Shown here in pieces: positions 33,952 to 43,147 of a DNA stretch of 64,000 nt. The stretch lies in the NCBI RefSeq assembly GCF_003583365.1, contig NZ_QXED01000009.1, positions 186,001 to 250,000 on the forward strand, written 5' to 3'. The translations under genes were made by a program, and so were the position numbers. The notes under the pieces were generated by a model that saw nothing but the letters and a program-made list of their open reading frames with translations, was not told the DNA's origin and did not search any database. The stretch comes from Fibrisoma montanum. GTDB taxonomy: Bacteria; Bacteroidota; Bacteroidia; Cytophagales; Spirosomataceae. Position 1 is the stretch's first letter; every line of letters starts with the position of its first letter.

Positions 33952-35502
33952 ATGAAACGAATACTCCGTAACATCACCATACTCAGCTTGTCAGTACTGG
34001 GCTTTTCATCGGTCCTGACATCCTGCGACAAAACGATTGACGAACCACAGCGCGTGGGCTACGTACCCGCCAACGTCGACGAAAAAGCCGGTACGTGGAA
34101 GACCTATATTCTGACCGCCCCCACCGACGTAACCGTAGCGACACCAGCCTCCGTAACATCAACCGAGTACCAGGCTGAACTGACCGACCTAAAATCAAAA
34201 TCGGCCAGCCTGACCCGCGAACAGCAGGAAGCGGTGGTGTACTGGGGCGCCGGGGCCGTGTACCGCTGGAACGAGATTGCCCGCGAGTTGGCCGCCCGTT
34301 ACAACGTACCACCCGCATCGACGCCCGACGGCAAGTACCCGGTGCCCGATGCCAGCAATCCGCTGGCTGACCCGCGGTTCCCGTTTGCCAATCCGCCGTA
34401 TACGGCCCGGGCCTTGGCGTACCTCAGCGTCGCACAATACGATGCGCTGGTGAGTGCCTGGCACTACAAATACAAATTCAGGCGGTCGGCACCGTCGAAG
34501 ATCGACGGGGCGGTACGGGTTGCATTGCCTGTATCAGCGCTGCCGACGTACCCTTCGGAGGACGCGGTTGTTGCAGCCGCTTCGTACACAGTGCTGAAAG
34601 CGATGTTCCCCGGCGAAGGTCCCTTCCTGGATGCGAAGCTGGCCGAACACCGCAACAGCCGCCTGTGGGCCGGAATGAACGTAGCGAGTGATCTGGCGGC
34701 CGGGGCCAGCCTGGGTAATCAGGTAGCCGCCAGCGTGATGGCCCGTGCCCGCACCGACGGCATGAGCGCGGCCAATAACCAGGCCCTCACAACCGACATG
34801 ATTGCGGCTGCCAAAGCCCGAGGGCTAAGCGAGATTTGGGTAAGTCAGGAAATTCCGGCCCGTCCGCCCATGCTGCCCAACTACGGAGCCGTTACGCCCT
34901 GGAACTTCGATAAGGCAACGGTAGCCAGGCTCCGTCCGGGTCCGCCCCCGGCGCTCACCAGCCCGGAGTTTGCCAAAGCTCTTGATGAGTTGAAGACGAT
35001 TAACAGAAACCAGACGCGGGAGCAGGCCCGCATCGCCAACTACTGGGCCGACGGAGCAGGCAGCTACACCCCGCCCGGCCACTGGAACCGAACAGCCGCC
35101 AATGCCGCTCACGAAGCCAGATTCAGCGAGATTCGGATGGCCCGTACGCTGGCTCTGGTCGGCACCACCCTCATGGACGCGGGCGTGTGCTGCTGGGAAA
35201 CCAAGTTTTATTATTATTTTCCACGCCCTCAGCAGTTTGGCATCAAAACTTCGGTGGGTTTGCCTAACTTTCCGTCGTATACCTCCGGCCACTCGACTTT
35301 CTCGGCGGCCGCAGCTACGGTACTGGGCTACGTCTTTCCAGACCGTGCAACTGAGTTCTGGGGTAAAGCTCAGGAAGCATCCGATTCGCGTGTGTATGGA
35401 CTGATCCACTATCGTTTCGATTGCGAGGCAGGGCTGACCTGCGGCAAGAACATCGGAAACTACGCCATTGCGCGTGGGAAATCCGATGGGTCAGGTTTTT
35501 AA
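33952..35502 (+). CDS. PAP2/vanadium-haloperoxidase-like lipoprotein with intact active site (pair B)
   Basis: 516 residues. The lipoprotein signal ends at Cys25 (LTSC). All three PAP2 motifs are present: motif 1 KFYYYFPRP (about 417-425), motif 2 PSYTSGHSTFS (about 440-450) and motif 3 SRVYGLIHYRFD (about 477-488). The conserved Lys, Arg, His, Arg and His that bind phosphate or vanadate and act in catalysis are therefore all there. The long N-terminal helical part (about 60-380) is typical of the vanadium-haloperoxidase-like group rather than short PAP2 phosphatases. Phosphatase and haloperoxidase activities cannot be separated from sequence. It is homologous throughout to the degenerate copy at 26232. 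Confidence 0.88.
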   Translation: MKRILRNITILSLSVLGFSSVLTSCDKTIDEPQRVGYVPANVDEKAGTWKTYILTAPTDVTVATPASVTSTEYQAELTDLKSKSASLTREQQEAVVYWGAGAVYRWNEIARELAARYNVPPASTPDGKYPVPDASNPLADPRFPFANPPYTARALAYLSVAQYDALVSAWHYKYKFRRSAPSKIDGAVRVALPVSALPTYPSEDAVVAAASYTVLKAMFPGEGPFLDAKLAEHRNSRLWAGMNVASDLAAGASLGNQVAASVMARARTDGMSAANNQALTTDMIAAAKARGLSEIWVSQEIPARPPMLPNYGAVTPWNFDKATVARLRPGPPPALTSPEFAKALDELKTINRNQTREQARIANYWADGAGSYTPPGHWNRTAANAAHEARFSEIRMARTLALVGTTLMDAGVCCWETKFYYYFPRPQQFGIKTSVGLPNFPSYTSGHSTFSAAAATVLGYVFPDRATEFWGKAQEASDSRVYGLIHYRFDCEAGLTCGKNIGNYAIARGKSDGSGF

Positions 35503-35573
35503 AACAAGCAGCATTTCTACGTCGCTTTCCGCTTATACCACCCAGAAACCCGGTTCAGATTTCCAGCAGTACA

Positions 35574-35621
35574 CCCAACCGGTCAGGTAATCGACTGTTA
35601 CCATGACCGGTTGGGCTTTTT
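35574..35621 (+). terminator. Strong terminator after the PAP2 gene, with a third copy of one arm
   Basis: CCCAACCGGTCA (35574-35585) pairs perfectly with TGACCGGTTGGG (35604-35615), and an inner GGTAA/TTACC extends the stem; CTTTTTG follows. A second CCCAACCGGTCA occurs at 35642-35653, so the central arm can pair with either side. The second pairing lies just after the stop of the convergent gene at 35671. Confidence 0.85.
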
Positions 35622-35670
35622 GTAGGGGTTGCTCCCGGAAGCCCAACCGGTCAACGTCTGCTCACTCCCG

Positions 35671-38151
35671 TTATTTATAGTCGAGCCATGCAGTGGCTGC
35701 GCAGGCTTTGTCCGTTTTAAACCGTACCCATCGGGCCTGAAAGTCTTTGGGGAAAGCGAAGTTGACCACTTGCCCCGGCTTTACCGTAAACGTTTTGTAC
35801 GGCATCCAGACGCCCGTACCCACGGGGTCGGCTTCCAGGGTGAACGTAACGGGGCTGGATGCCTTGTGCGATAGTTGCAGACTCCGCTGGTCATAAAACC
35901 CAATCAGGTACGGATCAGAGGTGTCGTTGGCCCGGACCGTGGTGTTTTTCCAGGGGCCACCATGCCCCGTTGGTTTGCCCAGCTTCCACAAGTCATCAAT
36001 CACCCCGGCCCAGACAGCCGCCTTTTTATCGTCGGATACGATAATGTGTTCTGTATGGGTTGCCGACGGCAAGTCGATGCCAGTCATGAGCAACAGCCCG
36101 CGGTAGGATGCGTAGTCGTTAATACGCAGGGTATGCGAAGCAACCGGCCGGATTTTGGCGTAGCCGTCGGCGTTTTCGGCCGGTAATTCGTAGAACGTAC
36201 CATGGCAGTTGAACAGATCCCGCTCGGTGGCTACCTCCCGGCAGATCCGCACCGTAGCCTGATTAGTCAGGTTTGTATAGGCCTCGTTGCCCAGGGGCAG
36301 CCGCCAGCGCCGACCTTTATCATCAACGACCAGTACACTCGCTTCGTCGATCGTTACGGCCCGCTGCGGGATCGCAAACTTGTTCTTGATGAATGAGTGG
36401 GTTTCAGTGTCTTCTTTCCGGACCAGTTGCATAGCTGCGTTGAGTTCGTAGTAGCCGACATCAACGGGTCTGGTACCTTCGTACGTAACAGCCGCCAGCC
36501 CCAGCGCCCGGCGATTCTCACCCAGGCCATAGAGCATACCACCCAACGATTTTGCCGCCGAAACACTGCTCAGGCCGGCAAAAATGGGGTTCGCCGTGCT
36601 AGTGCGGGTGTCGTTGGCCGCGTAAGCAAAGTGAGCCGACAGGGTAGCCGCCCTGTTCGACGTCAAGCGGATCCACTCGCCGGCTGCGTTGGCCGGAAAG
36701 GGAATCTGCACGGCAGCGCGGGGCCCAATGGCTGCGGTTTGAAGAGGGATCCACGTACCATTGCCGGTCTTATCCACCTCAAACGTAATCGTCACGTCGG
36801 CGTCGCTGCTGTTCTGCACCCAGGCTGACCGGTTGGCCCAGCCCGCAAACAGAAACGGTTCGGATGGTTCGCCGGCTTTAACCGCTTCATTGAGCCAGAC
36901 AGCCCCTTCGGCCGTGTTGGGGCCAAGCTGGTCGGGCAGGTTCAGGGGTGCAAACCACAGATTTGAGTTCGACTGGCCGGGCCCCTCGATGTTTCCCTTG
37001 GCCTTCCGTTTATTCAAAAACTCCTTCTGGGCGGAGTCATCGCAGCCGAACACCAGTTTATCGTTCCAGCGGGTGTAGTCGCCAATTACTTTCAGATACG
37101 CCGACCGGGGCCGGATGCCGGCGGTGTTCCTGGCCGTGAAACCGCCGGGAAACGTCCAGAACAGGCCGTGCATCGTCATCAGGTAGTCCGGTTTATCAGC
37201 CGTGCCGACATCCCGGATGCGTGGCCATTCGGTATTCCAGCCGTGGGCTCCGTCGTAGCTGTGACTGGCTTTGGGCATCCGGAAAAAACGCCAGCCAGCT
37301 TCCCTGTCCCGAACCCCCAGCAAGACGGATTTATGATCCCAGCCCGTAGCCCAGATCGGGTCCGTATCGGGGTTCCTGTTGCCGTAAAGACCACCCGGCC
37401 CGGTCACCTCCACAAACTGGTTCCGGCGCACAACCGTCCAGTTTTTCCCGTCCCACTCCGACAGGGCACCCGCGTCAATATCGAACTGTTCAAGGGCCTT
37501 CTGCCCGGTTTCGCCGTTGTTGGAATACACCATCACGCCCTGACCCGAATACAGGCCTTTACCGTGGGCCCCCGGCAGCAGCGATGTTGGCTGGTTACCC
37601 GTTTCGTCGGCTCCTTTCTTATGCCTGATGTTGCCGTCTTCATACAGCAGCGTGGGCGACAGGCTTTTGACGTCAACTTCATAAAAGCCCTCTTCCATGG
37701 TGCCGTAGTAGATCTTATTCTTTGGATCGGTGAGGTGGCGGGCGTTGCCGGTATGGCGTCCCGGCATGGCTTCGTACGGCATCACCCGCACGGTGCCCTT
37801 GCCGTCGATCGCGTAGGGACCGATGAATAACTGTCCGCTTTCGGGGTGAATCATCCGGTTGGCCGGGGTACCGCCGATGCTCTCCCGCCGAACCGTCTGC
37901 TGCAAATCCGCCGTGATTTCGTACAGCTTATCCGACGAGCCGAACGGCAGATGCGGTCCGTACGTAACGACCCACAACTTACCGGCCCAGGGAACCACCG
38001 CACCGGTGCCACACTCACCTTCGTTGTTGTACATAGCCAGGTGCGGGTAAATCCCGCTGTACGACGGCCTGCTTTTGGGCTGGGCAACTACCGATTGACT
38101 CAGCATCAGCAGCCCGCCAACGAGGCAGACCGGAAGCATATATTTTTTCAT
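35671..38151 (-). CDS. Large secreted protein of unknown function in SusCD locus
   Basis: 826 residues with a signal peptide (1-23, SVVAQ). I do not recognise a catalytic family. The first 400 residues are rich in Trp/Gly-Asp strands (KLWVVTYGPHLPFGSSDKLYEIT and similar) and may form a propeller. Two homologous modules of about 55 residues are visible. One is near 455-510 (TFEVDKTGNGTWIPLQT through EWIRLTSNRAATLSAHFAY), the other at the C-terminus (TLEADPVGTGVWMPYKT through RWVRFKTDKACAATAWLDY). It follows susD by 73 bases and is the last gene of the operon. A ligand-binding or degradative surface role for the SusCD substrate is an inference from position only. Confidence 0.75.
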   Translation of the reverse strand: MKKYMLPVCLVGGLLMLSQSVVAQPKSRPSYSGIYPHLAMYNNEGECGTGAVVPWAGKLWVVTYGPHLPFGSSDKLYEITADLQQTVRRESIGGTPANRMIHPESGQLFIGPYAIDGKGTVRVMPYEAMPGRHTGNARHLTDPKNKIYYGTMEEGFYEVDVKSLSPTLLYEDGNIRHKKGADETGNQPTSLLPGAHGKGLYSGQGVMVYSNNGETGQKALEQFDIDAGALSEWDGKNWTVVRRNQFVEVTGPGGLYGNRNPDTDPIWATGWDHKSVLLGVRDREAGWRFFRMPKASHSYDGAHGWNTEWPRIRDVGTADKPDYLMTMHGLFWTFPGGFTARNTAGIRPRSAYLKVIGDYTRWNDKLVFGCDDSAQKEFLNKRKAKGNIEGPGQSNSNLWFAPLNLPDQLGPNTAEGAVWLNEAVKAGEPSEPFLFAGWANRSAWVQNSSDADVTITFEVDKTGNGTWIPLQTAAIGPRAAVQIPFPANAAGEWIRLTSNRAATLSAHFAYAANDTRTSTANPIFAGLSSVSAAKSLGGMLYGLGENRRALGLAAVTYEGTRPVDVGYYELNAAMQLVRKEDTETHSFIKNKFAIPQRAVTIDEASVLVVDDKGRRWRLPLGNEAYTNLTNQATVRICREVATERDLFNCHGTFYELPAENADGYAKIRPVASHTLRINDYASYRGLLLMTGIDLPSATHTEHIIVSDDKKAAVWAGVIDDLWKLGKPTGHGGPWKNTTVRANDTSDPYLIGFYDQRSLQLSHKASSPVTFTLEADPVGTGVWMPYKTFTVKPGQVVNFAFPKDFQARWVRFKTDKACAATAWLDYK

Positions 38152-38224
38152 TCAGACAATAATTAACTTGATTATCAACTACACTTCACAACCGGCAACG
38201 ACACATAAAGTCGCCGGAAAGCCA

Positions 38225-39907
38225 TTAATACCCAGGATTTTGCGTAAGGCTAGAGTTAACGCGACGCTCCAGGGCCGGTATTGGCCAGAGGTATTGCCTT
38301 GTTTTATCGAAACTCCGCTGCGCCACCACTTTAACGTCGGCACCGAAGCCTGAATAATCGGCAATGCCATCGTCGTCAATGGGCGTTACCCCCGGAAACG
38401 GCCACTTCGTCCGGTTCTGGGCCGTCGGGTCCGGCAATCCGATCACGGGGCGGGTCAGGGCTTTTTCGGCCAGTTTCCAGCGGATCAGGTCCATGTACCG
38501 CAGTCCCTCCTTGGCAAACTCAACCCGCCGTTCGCGCCGAACAATCCGCCGAAGTTCGGCGCGGTCGCTGGTCGTCACGGCCGGGTACGCCGACGTTTGA
38601 CCCACGGCCACCCCATAGGCCCTGGCTCGCACCTGGTTGATGGCGCTGAGCACGCTGGCATCAACCTCGCCCAGTTCAATTTTGGCTTCGGCGTAGGTAA
38701 GCAGCACCTCAGCGTACCGTAACAGAATCGCGTCGTTGTCTTCACTGCGTTTGTCGGCCCAGCTCTGGTCAACGCCTTTTTTCCAGAGAAACCCCGTAAA
38801 GCTGGCGAAAGCGGCTACGGCCCTGGTATCCAGGTTCGACACACGCCGATTTTCTTTCGAGCTAAAGATGGTGGTTGAATCGGGGTGCGGCTGATACGTA
38901 TACCCCAGCCATTGCGTACCAAACTCAACAATAGACGCCGTCAGGCGTGGGTCGCGGTTTTTGAACGGTTCTTTCGGGTTATACAGGGGCGACTCGTCAA
39001 TGGGTTTTCCATCCCGACATTCGTAGGCATCCACCATCTCCCGCGTTGGAATCTGCGCCCCAAATCCACCCGTAACCCGGGGAAGCTGATCCTGTACGTT
39101 GGTACCGGTCGTAAACACTTTCTGCGCTTCGTCGCGCGGGATGCTGATAATCAACTCCGGACTGGTTTCTCCGGCCTTAAGAAACAGCTGACTGTAGCTG
39201 GGATGCAGGCTATAGGCACCGGCCCCCGTGAACTGCATAATGGCCTGAGCAGCGTCTTTGGCAACCGCCCAGTTTCCGGTGTATAACGCCGTACGGGCCT
39301 TAACCGCCATAGCAGCCCCTTTGGTCAGTCGCCTGACGGCCGAAGCGGGGTACGACTGGGGCAGATTGGCGATGGCAAAATCCAGTTCATCGAAAATGAA
39401 TTTTAGCACCTCCGCCTGACTCGTGCGGGTGACGCCGTAGGAGTCTTCCAGGACCATCGGCCTGGTCATCAGCGGTACGTCGCCGAAGTGCGTAATGAGC
39501 CGCGAATACTGATACGCCCGGATCAGCCGCATCTCGGCTTCCAGCTGCGTCATTACCGATGCCGGGGTATTCGCTTGTGCCCGGTCTTTGTTAGCCAGGA
39601 ACGAGTTGGCCCGGGCAATGGCTTTGTAGCAGGCCGTCCAGTAGGCCTGAACGGTAGCGTCTTCGGCGTTCATCGTACCGAACGTAACGGCGTTGCCCAA
39701 CTGCCCCCGGTGCCAGTAATTATCGGTGAACTGCTCATTGTCGTTGCCCCAGAAATCCAGTCGGTAGAGGTCGTTGACGGCCAGTTCAAGTTCCGTCTGG
39801 TTCGAATAAAACGTTTCCGACGATGGTTCAGACAGTGGGTTCAGGTCCAGCGTATTGCAGGCGGTAACGCTGGTTATCAGCAGGAGTATAGGAAGTAAGT
39901 TCTTCAT
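38225..39907 (-). CDS. RagB/SusD family outer-membrane lipoprotein (second locus)
   Basis: 560 residues. The lipobox VTAC gives Cys17. SusD-fold hallmarks are SETFYSNQTELELAVNDLYRL, the core helix pair AEMRLIRAYQYSRLITHFGDVPLM, the C-terminal RRERRVEFAKEGLRYMDLIRW and the ending LTQNPGY. It lies 36 bases downstream of its SusC partner. The two SusD proteins of this window are of different lengths and only distantly similar, so the two loci probably handle different ligands. Confidence 0.95.
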   Translation of the reverse strand: MKNLLPILLLITSVTACNTLDLNPLSEPSSETFYSNQTELELAVNDLYRLDFWGNDNEQFTDNYWHRGQLGNAVTFGTMNAEDATVQAYWTACYKAIARANSFLANKDRAQANTPASVMTQLEAEMRLIRAYQYSRLITHFGDVPLMTRPMVLEDSYGVTRTSQAEVLKFIFDELDFAIANLPQSYPASAVRRLTKGAAMAVKARTALYTGNWAVAKDAAQAIMQFTGAGAYSLHPSYSQLFLKAGETSPELIISIPRDEAQKVFTTGTNVQDQLPRVTGGFGAQIPTREMVDAYECRDGKPIDESPLYNPKEPFKNRDPRLTASIVEFGTQWLGYTYQPHPDSTTIFSSKENRRVSNLDTRAVAAFASFTGFLWKKGVDQSWADKRSEDNDAILLRYAEVLLTYAEAKIELGEVDASVLSAINQVRARAYGVAVGQTSAYPAVTTSDRAELRRIVRRERRVEFAKEGLRYMDLIRWKLAEKALTRPVIGLPDPTAQNRTKWPFPGVTPIDDDGIADYSGFGADVKVVAQRSFDKTRQYLWPIPALERRVNSSLTQNPGY

Positions 39908-39943
39908 GGCTACTGTGTTGGCTATTCAGGAATCAGCGTTCGG

Positions 39944-42900
39944 TTAGAAGCGTAAGGTCGCTCCGGCCATCAGGGTCGTTACGATTGGGTAGGCCGAGTT
40001 GCCCAGTTCAGGGTCCCAGTACCTGGGGAAACGGTGAACGGCAAACACGTCATTGGCCGATACGTACACCCGCGTCGATTGCAGCCCGATTCGTTTCAGC
40101 AGGGCATTACGGAGCGTGTAGCCCAGGGTGATGTTCTTGACCCGGAAATACGCGCCACTGATCAGCCAGAAATCGGACATCTCGTAGTTGGCACCCAGCG
40201 ACCGGGTCGACAGCCGGGGATACCGCGCCTGCAGGTTCTGTTCGGCCGTATTGTTTCTGCTCCAGAATCGGCCGATAAGTTCCTGCGGTACGTTGCCGAA
40301 AGCTTCCGCAAAGGGCCGGACAATCTCGTCGGGCAGGCGGCTTAATTTCTTGCCTACGCCCTGCACCACCAGGCCAACATCAAACCCGTTGTAATCGAAG
40401 CGTAGCGTGCTGCCGTATTGGTAGCGGGGTAATGAACCACCGAGCAGCACCCGATCGTCGGGGGTGATCCTACCGTCGTTGTTGATATCGACGTAGCGCA
40501 CATCGCCGGCCGTTATGTTGGTGTTCAGGCGTGGCGAGTTGGTGGCTTCGTCCGGCGTCTGGTAAAGGCCGGCCGATCGATAGCCGTACCATTCGTTGTA
40601 TTCACTGCCTTTGAACGTAGACAGGCTACCCAGCACCTGCGTACCTTTCAGATCGACAATCCGCGACCGGGCATCCGACAGATTGAAGGCAATTGAATAG
40701 TTTACTTTCCCCGCAATCCGATCGCGCCAGCTCGTTTCCAGTTCCCAACCGGCCACATCCAGAATACCGGCATTCTGCTGCGGGCGTTCGTAGCCCAGGT
40801 ACAGCGGAATGTCCAAGGCCAGCAGGATGTCGTACGTGCGCTTTTTGTAGTAATCGGCCGTAACGGAAAGCCGGTTTTTCAGGAAGGTGGCATCCAGACC
40901 AACGTCGAACGTACGGGTCGTTTCCCAGGAAATGTTTTCAACGGCATAGTCAACCTGACCACCACCATTCAGCGGCACAACCGCTCCGTTCTGGTAGAAC
41001 AAGGCGTTGCTGAAACTGATCGTGGCCTGATAGGGGTAGTTACCGATCCGTTCGTTCCCTACCTCGCCGAAGGAGCCGCGTAGTTTCAGGAACGAGATCC
41101 AGTTGTTTGTGCGAAGGAAATTCTCTTCAGACAGCGTCCAGCCGGCCGAAACCGACGGGAACAGGGCATCGCGGTATTGACGATTAAAGCGCGATGACTG
41201 ATCGTAGCGCAGGTTGCCCTGGATGTAGTATTTGTTCTTGTAATCGTACTTGACCCGGCCGAACACCGACCGCAGCGCCACCTCACTGGCGCTTCCTGAA
41301 TTATCGCGCAGCTCCTGCGACCCGGCGTTGAGGTACGGAAAACTGGTCAGCGCAAAACCACTCCGGGAAGCCGACAACGATTCGTTGCTGTTATAAATCT
41401 CTTCGTAGCCGCCCAGCACATCGATGTTGTGCCCACCGGCAAAATCCCGCGTATAGTTGGCCAGCAGTTGCCCCGTAATGGCCAGATTTTCGGTTCGCCC
41501 TTCGGAGAGCGTCGTGCGGGCCTGGTTGCTGAACGAACTCGGGCTGCCGTCTGGGTTGGTAAACGAAATGCGCTTGGAGAACGACTTGGTTTTGTCAAGG
41601 TCGATGGTTGGCGAAACCAGCGCAGTTAAGGTGAGGCCGTCGACAGGCTTAAAGTTGAACGCCAGCCTGGCCAGAATCTGGTTGTAGGCGCCGTTGGTGG
41701 TACCGCCTTCATTCAGCTGCGCAATTGGATTGCGGCCATCTTTGGCCAGTGCATATCGACCATCCGAATAGAAATTGTCGTAGATGGGCGGCATGACCCG
41801 GGCCTCGTAAATTGGGTTGACAACCGGCGCGACGGTATTGGTCCGTTTGTAGGCCACATCGAGATTAACCCCGAGCTTCGTGTTTATCTGTAAGTCGTTG
41901 TTTACCCGGAACAGGTAGCGCTCGTAGTTGTAGTTGTCGTAAAAAGCCCCCGCTTTGGTGTAGCCTAACGAGGCTTTTGTCTTGATTTTCCCTGTTCCCA
42001 TCGTGAACACCAGGTCATGACGGATACGGGGGGCCGTTTCCCGGGTCATAACGGTTTTCTGCCAATCGGTGTTGGCAAACGGGAATACGTCAGGCCGCTC
42101 GCGATTGTAGCGCTCAAAATTCTCGATGAAGTCCTGCGAGTACGGCCCGCTGGAGGAGCCATCGTTGGTAGCCTGCTCATTGAACAGCCGCATGTATTCG
42201 GGAGCACTCGCGTAGGCCGGCAACGCCGTGGGCCTCTGAACCCCATACTCAACGTTGTACTCGAAACTACTCTGCCCTTCCCGGGCCCGCTTCGTCGTTA
42301 CGAGGACCACCCCGGCAGCCCCGCGCGATCCGTAGATAGCCGCCGACGCAGCATCTTTCAGAACGGTGATGTTTTCGACGTCGTTCGGGTTGACGTTGTC
42401 GATGCTGCTCACCGGCACGCCATCGACGATAATCAACGGGCTATTGGTCCCCAGGGTCGTAATGCCCCGAATCAGGATGTTGGAACCGGCCCCCGGGGCT
42501 CCGCTGCTCCGGGTAACGGATACCCCCGCAATACTCCCCTGTAAGGCCTCCGAGATCTGGACGGTCTGGCGCCCGCCGACGTCTTTGGCATCGATGGTCG
42601 AAACCGCGCCCGTCAGGTCTTTCTTTTTCTGCGTACCGTAGCCGACTACCACAACTTCTTCGAGGGAGTTGTCGTCGGGTTTCAGCGCAACGTTCAGGGT
42701 TGACTGGCCGGCGGCAGTGAGCTCCTGACTTTGGTACCCCACGAACGAAAACGTCAGTACTACGGTAGCCGCGTCGGGAATCGTGAGCTTATAGTCACCG
42801 GTAGCATCGGTAACGGTACCCCGCTGGGTCCCTTTGACGACAATACTGACGCCGGGCAGGTCCTTGGCTGCTTCGTCGGTCACCTTCCCGCTTATCTGGC

Positions 42901-42970
42901 GGGTCTGCGCCAGCAGCGGGGTTAACCATCCACAAAACAACACACAGCTTAGTAGAAGTTTTTGTCGCAT
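39944..42970 (-). CDS. SusC/RagA family TonB-linked outer-membrane protein (second locus)
   Basis: 1008 residues. The order is signal peptide (1-21, LLAQ), carboxypeptidase-D-like domain (about 25-100, ISGKVTDEAAKDLPGVSIVV), plug with VVVGYGTQKKKDLTGAVSTID and ASAAIYGSRGAAGVVLVTTKR, then the barrel. Unlike the SusC at 13853 it has no STN domain, so it cannot signal through FecR. Control more likely rests with the divergent membrane regulator at 43148. A perfect -7 box lies upstream at 43040-43047. Confidence 0.95.
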   Translation of the reverse strand: MRQKLLLSCVLFCGWLTPLLAQTRQISGKVTDEAAKDLPGVSIVVKGTQRGTVTDATGDYKLTIPDAATVVLTFSFVGYQSQELTAAGQSTLNVALKPDDNSLEEVVVVGYGTQKKKDLTGAVSTIDAKDVGGRQTVQISEALQGSIAGVSVTRSSGAPGAGSNILIRGITTLGTNSPLIIVDGVPVSSIDNVNPNDVENITVLKDAASAAIYGSRGAAGVVLVTTKRAREGQSSFEYNVEYGVQRPTALPAYASAPEYMRLFNEQATNDGSSSGPYSQDFIENFERYNRERPDVFPFANTDWQKTVMTRETAPRIRHDLVFTMGTGKIKTKASLGYTKAGAFYDNYNYERYLFRVNNDLQINTKLGVNLDVAYKRTNTVAPVVNPIYEARVMPPIYDNFYSDGRYALAKDGRNPIAQLNEGGTTNGAYNQILARLAFNFKPVDGLTLTALVSPTIDLDKTKSFSKRISFTNPDGSPSSFSNQARTTLSEGRTENLAITGQLLANYTRDFAGGHNIDVLGGYEEIYNSNESLSASRSGFALTSFPYLNAGSQELRDNSGSASEVALRSVFGRVKYDYKNKYYIQGNLRYDQSSRFNRQYRDALFPSVSAGWTLSEENFLRTNNWISFLKLRGSFGEVGNERIGNYPYQATISFSNALFYQNGAVVPLNGGGQVDYAVENISWETTRTFDVGLDATFLKNRLSVTADYYKKRTYDILLALDIPLYLGYERPQQNAGILDVAGWELETSWRDRIAGKVNYSIAFNLSDARSRIVDLKGTQVLGSLSTFKGSEYNEWYGYRSAGLYQTPDEATNSPRLNTNITAGDVRYVDINNDGRITPDDRVLLGGSLPRYQYGSTLRFDYNGFDVGLVVQGVGKKLSRLPDEIVRPFAEAFGNVPQELIGRFWSRNNTAEQNLQARYPRLSTRSLGANYEMSDFWLISGAYFRVKNITLGYTLRNALLKRIGLQSTRVYVSANDVFAVHRFPRYWDPELGNSAYPIVTTLMAGATLRF

Positions 42971-43039
42971 AATTTTTCCGATATTTATTGGTTCTTAGTC
43001 GGGTCTACCCCGAAAGGACTTGGAATAAATTTGAGTAAG

Positions 43040-43047
43040 CAAATATA
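43040..43047 (-). promoter_or_regulatory. Promoter -7 box of the second SusC operon, inside a palindrome
   Basis: On the minus strand this reads TATATTTG, an exact TAnnTTTG match, 69 bases before the susC start. It is embedded in GCAAATATAAATTTGC (43039-43054), a palindrome with 6-base arms. A protein binding the palindrome would block or reposition RNA polymerase. Confidence 0.5.
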
Positions 43048-43147
43048 AATTTGCACTATGCGACGATGAGCCTGGCCGATCTGACCATTTGGCTGACCAA
43101 AATTATGGACAAGATAAGCTATTGATAAACAGACCTTTATCTGAGCG

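Noticed and set aside
25107-35502. Biosynthetic gene cluster centred on a haloperoxidase
   Set aside because: No core biosynthetic enzymes (PKS, NRPS, terpene) accompany the PAP2-like lipoproteins, which carry lipoprotein export signals.
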